DNA of 8,983 nucleotides, taken from NCBI GenBank assembly GCA_026712605.1, contig JAPORL010000074.1, positions 1-8,983 on the forward strand. Direction: 5' to 3'. Below the pieces are notes generated by a model that did no database searches, was not told the origin of the DNA, and saw only the letters and a list, made by a program, of their open reading frames with translations. The position numbers and the translations under genes were made by a program. Source of the DNA: Pseudobdellovibrionaceae bacterium. GTDB lineage: Bacteria; Bdellovibrionota; Bdellovibrionia; Bdellovibrionales; UBA1609. Numbering within the stretch: position 1 is the stretch's first letter; the number at the start of each line of letters is the position of its first letter. Below, piece by piece: positions 5,189 to 8,983 of this stretch.

Positions 5189-6286
5189 TTATTGGATATT
5201 TAATCTTAATTTATGCAAATAAGCAGAAACAGAAAACAAATAAAGATCATTGCCTTCAACTGTAATAGGAGCTGATAAACCTCTTCCAAACTTATAGGTT
5301 TCTATAAATTTTCCATTTTTAGAGTAAAGAATATCTATACTTCCTCTTGAATAAAAAGCATAAATTAAATATTTTTTTACAAAAACAGGCGGAAAAGGAT
5401 AACTCTCTTTAAGTTGTTTTTTCCATAATAGCTTACGATTTTTAAAAGCATAAGCATAGTTTTTTAAAACTTGATAAATATCTGCTTTTTCATGTTGTAA
5501 AACAGAAGAGCCCCCTTCTAATTTCCACAAAGTTTTTCCATTTGAAGGATTAAGGCAAAACAAATGAGAATCTAAAACAGGAGCAAAAAGGCATTTTGCG
5601 CTTATATTCAAATCTTCTGTTATGGACTGAGGAAAGGAAATTTTCCATTTTAATTGCCCAGTCTTTCTATTTAAAGCCACTAAATCCCCTTGTCCTAAGG
5701 CAACATAAAGATTATTTCTTAAAACAGCAGGACGAGAAGAGCCCTTAACCAAAAAATCTCCAGAAGAAAAAGAGCCAGAGTAACTCCATAATATTTTTCC
5801 CTTCAAATCTAAAGCATAAACTTTGTGATTATCCGCTCGCCAATAAATTGTATTATCAAAAATCAAAGGCTTAGATGTATTTTTTGAAGCGCTAAAATAT
5901 TTCCAGTTCAATAAGCCTGTTTTAAGCTGGACACTATAAAAAAAACCGTCAGCTCCACCAAAATAAATATTTCCTTTATGAAAGGCAAGAGGGCTCGCTA
6001 CACCAGAAGAAATATTAAAACTCCAAATAAGCTTTCCTGTTTTTTTATTATAAGCTTTAAGCCCATCTATAGCATTCCCTTGAACTACAAAATTCCCTTG
6101 AATAAGAGGAGAGCTATTATTAATTAAATTAGCTCGTAAAGCCCCCTGTTTGAAAGTATCAACCACCCATTCTGATTTAATATGAATTTTTTTAGAATCT
6201 GTTGATAGTCTAAAGGATAAATCTTGCCACTTCCAAGAGATAAATAAAAAACAAGTTAAGACTAGAAGTAAAACATTCTTTCTCAT
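5189..6286 (-). CDS. bamB: BamB-like PQQ-type beta-propeller protein
   Basis: 365-residue exported beta-propeller of the BamB/PQQ-repeat type. BamB is a lipoprotein of the BAM complex that inserts outer-membrane proteins. Seven or eight blade motifs of the form x-A-x-[ND]-x-x-T-G-x-x-x-W are visible: about 76-90 (LKAYNKKTGKLIWSF), 116-130, 156-169, 202-216, 242-256, 278-291, 317-332, with a last strand near 355-363. The N-terminus is a hydrophobic export segment (about 5-18). The only early Cys (Cys12, context VLTC) is a poor lipobox, so it may be anchored by an uncleaved segment rather than lipidated. Its ATG overlaps the stop of the upstream yfgM-like gene as ATGA, and AAAGGA lies 11 bases before it, indicating translational coupling. 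The yfgM-bamB order matches many proteobacteria and supports the BamB call over a dehydrogenase; no enzyme partner or signal for PQQ binding is seen. Confidence 0.8.
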   Translation of the reverse strand: MRKNVLLLVLTCFLFISWKWQDLSFRLSTDSKKIHIKSEWVVDTFKQGALRANLINNSSPLIQGNFVVQGNAIDGLKAYNKKTGKLIWSFNISSGVASPLAFHKGNIYFGGADGFFYSVQLKTGLLNWKYFSASKNTSKPLIFDNTIYWRADNHKVYALDLKGKILWSYSGSFSSGDFLVKGSSRPAVLRNNLYVALGQGDLVALNRKTGQLKWKISFPQSITEDLNISAKCLFAPVLDSHLFCLNPSNGKTLWKLEGGSSVLQHEKADIYQVLKNYAYAFKNRKLLWKKQLKESYPFPPVFVKKYLIYAFYSRGSIDILYSKNGKFIETYKFGRGLSAPITVEGNDLYLFSVSAYLHKLRLNIQ

Positions 6287-7002
6287 TTTTTAGATTTTCC
6301 TTTGAGGATTAAAAGCTTTTTATAATCCTGGGCTAATCGCCCTATATAATCTTTAGAGTTTTCAAAGTAGATTTTTTCATACTCTTGTAAAGCCTTCTCA
6401 GATTGATTCATAGCCTCCAGACATAAAGCTTTTTGCAAACGACTTTCTAAATGAAAAGAAGAAGCCTTTTTGTTGGAAATCAATTTTGAAAACAAATCAA
6501 AAGCCTTTTCATATTCTTTATCATTCATATAGTAACTGGCTAATTGGAAACTGGCTAAATGATAAACACTATGTTTTTTTAAGGCTAAAGAAAACAAAGA
6601 TAAAAGCTCTTTTGCTTTTTGTTTTTCTCCATAACGATAATAAAAATCAGATAAATCTATAGCAAAAAGTACTGAAGATTGAATATCTTGATTTTGCCTG
6701 AGTAGTTGTTCGTAAGAGTTGGCCTTTGTTTTCATGTTTTCAGTTAAAACAAGATTTTCTTGATCTTTATTAATTAAATTAATATCTATTGGATTTTCAT
6801 CTTCTGTTATAAGATCTTTTAAGGACATTTTAAGCTTATACAAATCGGCTTGAACTTTATATTCTTTTTGTTTGACTTGCCAATTCCAAATTAAAACAGC
6901 AACAGCCACTAAAACTAAAATGGCAAAAGCCGTTAAAAGAGTCTTCCATTTTTTTATCAGCCAAGATACAAAATCTTCTCTTGTTATTGATTTAAAAAAC
7001 AT
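6283..7002 (-). CDS. YfgM-like membrane-anchored TPR protein
   Basis: 239-residue protein with a basic N-terminus, one transmembrane helix (about 22-40, LLTAFAILVLVAVAVLIWN) and a periplasmic helical-repeat domain. TPR-like pairs are seen at about 115-140 (DFYYRYGEKQKAKELL), 149-180 (LASYYMNDKEYEKAFDLF) and 186-216 (LCLEAMNQSEKALQEYEKI), closed by GRLAQDYKKLL. This topology and the position directly before bamB match YfgM, which acts as an ancillary part of the SecYEG translocon and in periplasmic chaperone networks in E. coli. It is slightly longer than E. coli YfgM (about 206 residues) because of a spacer around 66-92. The stop overlaps the bamB start by 4 bases (ATGA). The start ATG has only a weak GAG upstream, so the exact start is less certain, but the hydrophobic helix position fits it. 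Confidence 0.78.
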   Translation of the reverse strand: MFFKSITREDFVSWLIKKWKTLLTAFAILVLVAVAVLIWNWQVKQKEYKVQADLYKLKMSLKDLITEDENPIDINLINKDQENLVLTENMKTKANSYEQLLRQNQDIQSSVLFAIDLSDFYYRYGEKQKAKELLSLFSLALKKHSVYHLASFQLASYYMNDKEYEKAFDLFSKLISNKKASSFHLESRLQKALCLEAMNQSEKALQEYEKIYFENSKDYIGRLAQDYKKLLILKGKSKK

Positions 7003-7084
7003 GACTCATTTCATACTGGGATTGTTTGTATTTGACAATAGAAAATGACTATGACACAAAATTTAAACAATTAAAATGAAATTT

Positions 7085-8143
7085 TTAGGATAGATAAGAT
7101 CTTTTTATTTTTTCTCGTGCTAAAATTAAGGCCATTTGAGCTGTATCTACATTTTCAACTTGAGACAATTCACAGACCTTATTAATAGTCTGAGAAATAC
7201 CTTGGATCTTATTTTCAATCCATTCATTAGATTTTTTAGGAGACATATAAGAGGAAACATAAATCAAGCCTCCACTATTGATAATAAAATCAGGTATATA
7301 GAGAATATGTTTATCTAAAAGTTTTTTGCCTATAGAAGTATGACTTAATTGATTATTAGCTCCTCCTGCCACAATAGAACAACTCATAGTTTTTAAACTA
7401 GTTTCATTGATAATAGCGCCTACAGAACAAGGTGAAAATATATCACATTCAGTTGTAAAAACCTCATCTTCCGAGATGACTTTTACTTTAGGAAAGCGAG
7501 ATTTAATTTCATCTATAACACTTGTTTTTATATCCTGAACAAAAATCTCCATACCTTCATTACTCAAAAGCTCTAAGAGATTAGATCCTACACCTCCCAG
7601 TCCTTGTAAAATAAGCCTTAAGCCTTTTAAAGAATCTTTTTTTAATTTCCACTTAACAGCTGATTTTATACCATAATAAACCCCTTTTGCTGTTGATCGA
7701 CTGGGATCTCCCAAACCTCCTCTTTGAACAGGTCGCCCCACCACATAAGAGCTTTGATCTCCAATATATTGCAAGTCTTCTGTGACAATGCCCATATCTT
7801 TAGCTACAATATATCTTCCTTTAAGAGATTCTATATGAACCCCAAAAGACCATAAAAGCTCTGGTGTTTTATCTTTTTCTGGGTCAGCAATAATAACAGA
7901 TTTTCCTCCTCCTAATGGCAATCCAGCAAGAGCCGCTTTGTAACTCATCGCCTCTGAAAGCCTTAAGACATCATCTAAAGCATGCTTTTCTGTAGAATAG
8001 GGATACATTCGGCAACCTCCCAAAGAAGGTCCCAAAGCTGTGCTATGAATAGCAATAATTCCCTTTAAACCGGTTTCAGAATTGGAACAAAAAATAACCT
8101 GTTCATGAGATTTATCTCTTTTAGCTAACATTTCAAATACCAT
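7085..8143 (-). CDS. ldh: Leucine dehydrogenase (Glu/Leu/Phe/Val family)
   Basis: Cytoplasmic NAD-dependent oxidative deaminase of branched-chain amino acids, giving 2-keto acids and ammonia. The 352 residues are near the usual length (about 345-365). N-terminal catalytic domain: LGGCRMYPYS (41-50), Lys69 in AMSYK, PLGGGKSVI with Lys81, and Asp116 in VAKDMGI, matching the substrate Lys, catalytic Lys and Asp of the family. GDPSRSTAKG at 145-154 joins the Rossmann domain, where GLGGVG (181-186) and Asp204 at the end of the next strand suggest NAD preference. AGGANNQL (259-266) and PDFIINSGGLI (284-294) are typical of leucine rather than glutamate dehydrogenases. The ATG has AGGA (8155-8152) 8 bases upstream. 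It lies 82 bases before yfgM and 118 bases after the FabD-like gene, and probably has its own promoter. Valine or phenylalanine preference cannot be excluded from the sequence alone. Confidence 0.9.
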   Translation of the reverse strand: MVFEMLAKRDKSHEQVIFCSNSETGLKGIIAIHSTALGPSLGGCRMYPYSTEKHALDDVLRLSEAMSYKAALAGLPLGGGKSVIIADPEKDKTPELLWSFGVHIESLKGRYIVAKDMGIVTEDLQYIGDQSSYVVGRPVQRGGLGDPSRSTAKGVYYGIKSAVKWKLKKDSLKGLRLILQGLGGVGSNLLELLSNEGMEIFVQDIKTSVIDEIKSRFPKVKVISEDEVFTTECDIFSPCSVGAIINETSLKTMSCSIVAGGANNQLSHTSIGKKLLDKHILYIPDFIINSGGLIYVSSYMSPKKSNEWIENKIQGISQTINKVCELSQVENVDTAQMALILAREKIKRSYLS

Positions 8144-8170
8144 GATAAATTTCCTATACTTTGTTAGTAA

Positions 8171-8198
8171 ATATTAAAATAAAAATATGATTTTTCAA
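8171..8198 (-). promoter_or_regulatory. Candidate promoter for leucine dehydrogenase
   Basis: On the minus strand TTGAAA (8198-8193, five of six to consensus) and TAATAT (8176-8171, four of six) are 16 bases apart, giving a leader of about 20 bases to the AGGA site and the ATG at 8143. It lies just downstream of the candidate terminator of the preceding gene, as expected for a new transcription unit. The region is extremely AT-rich, so chance matches are possible. Confidence 0.38.
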
Positions 8199-8218
8199 TT
8201 AAAAAGTTTATTTTTTTC

Positions 8219-8237
8219 AAAAAAACAGAGACTGTTT
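8219..8237 (-). terminator. Candidate Rho-independent terminator after the FabD-like gene
   Basis: On the minus strand AAACAG (8237-8232), loop TCT, CTGTTT (8228-8223), then more T to make a run of seven T ending at 8219. It lies 25 bases beyond the stop at 8262 and before the leucine dehydrogenase promoter candidate. The six-pair stem is short, so termination may be partial. Confidence 0.42.
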
Positions 8238-8261
8238 GTGTAGATAGAAAAACTTTAGAGT

Positions 8262-8978
8262 TTATTTTAATTCAGCTTTTAAAAAACTATTTCTCAAACT
8301 CTCTAATTGAACCTTTTTCCAAGTAGGCCAAAGCCACTTTAAAGAGGAGTCAAATTCTAGAAAGTCTTTAACAACAGCTGATTTGGATTTTAATTCTTGC
8401 ATAGTTTGTTCATTATGAGGAGAAATAAGTTGAAAACTCCAATTCTCCCAATCCTGTTGTAAATAAAATTTAAGATAATCTAAAAGCTCCTCTAAATTAT
8501 AGCTTGTTTTTTCTTTTTTTAAGCTATTTAAACAAAACTCATCTACTTGCTCATTATAATAAGAACTCACTTTATAGAGTTGAAGCTTAGGGCTATCCTG
8601 ACTGTAACCATGACTAAATAATAATGCTTGCTCTTTAAAAGAAACTTTTCCAGCAATCACAGATATAAAAGGATCAGAACCTATTATATATTCAGGCCAA
8701 CCTTTATAAAAAATATAACGATCAAACAAACCTAAATTGATTAAAAAATTTAAAACAGCTGTTTGATGATCTTCTGTTAAAACTTTTAAATTTTGCATTA
8801 AACTATAAACCCAGATAGGCACTGAAATTCCACTTTCATGTAAAATTTCTCTGTACTGTTTCAAATGATTTAATATTTCAGGAACACGAAACAGCTTAAA
8901 ATAAAATTGATAGTCTTTACAAGCATAATGCTTATTTATAACTAGAACAGATTTTTTAGCTTTATTATGGTCTATCAT
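8262..8978 (-). CDS. Unknown protein with a degenerate FabD/acyltransferase-like segment
   Basis: 238 residues, no signal peptide or membrane segment. The middle resembles FabD-type malonyl/acyl transferases in order and spacing: HQTAVLNFLINLGLF (71-85) recalls the Q-P-A-L-L-A-x-S-x-A helix, and PEYIIGSDPFISVIAGKVSFKEQAL (95-119) recalls P-D-x-V-A-G-H-S-L-G-E-Y...A-G-x-x-S-F-x-x-A-L. The nucleophile-elbow motif GHSxGE is not kept; only Gly100-Ser101 remain, followed by a loop two residues short. The N-terminal GQGxQ motif is absent. If the resemblance is real, this is a reduced, probably non-catalytic acyltransferase-fold protein, of about 240 residues against about 310 for FabD. The similarity is by eye and could be false. 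The ATG at 8978 has only 5 visible bases upstream and the frame stays open to the window edge, so the true start may lie beyond it. It precedes leucine dehydrogenase on the same strand. Confidence 0.6.
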   Translation of the reverse strand: MIDHNKAKKSVLVINKHYACKDYQFYFKLFRVPEILNHLKQYREILHESGISVPIWVYSLMQNLKVLTEDHQTAVLNFLINLGLFDRYIFYKGWPEYIIGSDPFISVIAGKVSFKEQALLFSHGYSQDSPKLQLYKVSSYYNEQVDEFCLNSLKKEKTSYNLEELLDYLKFYLQQDWENWSFQLISPHNEQTMQELKSKSAVVKDFLEFDSSLKWLWPTWKKVQLESLRNSFLKAELK

Positions 8979-8983
8979 ATTTT

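Noticed and set aside
7010..7084. Terminator between leucine dehydrogenase and yfgM
   Set aside because: AAAATTT and AAATTTT can pair, but the stem is only A-T, the loop is long and there is no T-run, so I do not support a terminator here; read-through into yfgM-bamB is possible.
7136..7318. 60-residue plus-strand open frame
   Set aside because: It lies entirely inside the leucine dehydrogenase gene on the other strand, has no Shine-Dalgarno, and its protein has no recognisable feature.

Overview
The window is an AT-rich bacterial chromosomal segment (GC looks like roughly one third by eye) with dense minus-strand genes, ATG starts and modest Shine-Dalgarno sites. The gene content fits a Gram-negative proteobacterium-like organism: a YfgM-BamB pair, a matrixin-type lipoprotein protease, a leucine dehydrogenase, and an FHA-guaA-dnaE cluster. 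My best guess is an AT-rich member of the Bdellovibrionota or a relative. That placement is inferred from gene content and style and was not tested by any search.

Layout. Positions 1-2511 are a tight minus-strand operon: a tandem-FHA protein (1852-2511), GMP synthase guaA (333-1850) and the 5' end of dnaE (1-330), separated by 1 and 2 bases. Position 2725-3042 is the only plus-strand gene, a small unknown protein with a near-perfect Shine-Dalgarno. It converges on a small basic/helical unknown protein (3068-3307, minus). Next is a secreted matrixin-like zinc metalloprotease lipoprotein (3413-4345, minus). The 4346-5188 region has no convincing gene. It contains the most striking object in the window: four copies of an identical 129-bp repeat with nested inverted repeats. 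Beyond it lie bamB-like (5189-6286) and yfgM-like (6283-7002) genes overlapping by ATGA, a leucine dehydrogenase (7085-8143), and a gene for a protein resembling a degenerate FabD-type acyltransferase (8262-8978, possibly continuing past the window edge). All of these are on the minus strand.

How the genes work together. guaA and dnaE link purine nucleotide supply with replication, and the FHA protein may be a phospho-threonine reader tied to that unit. The YfgM-BamB pair belongs to outer-membrane protein biogenesis and periplasmic quality control; the usual third partner, der, is not adjacent here. Leucine dehydrogenase makes branched-chain 2-keto acids, which can feed branched-chain fatty acid synthesis, so a FabD-like neighbour is suggestive though unproven. 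The repeat array lies downstream of bamB and upstream of the protease, where it could affect transcript ends, mRNA stability or the protease's expression, or it could simply be a small amplified mobile repeat.
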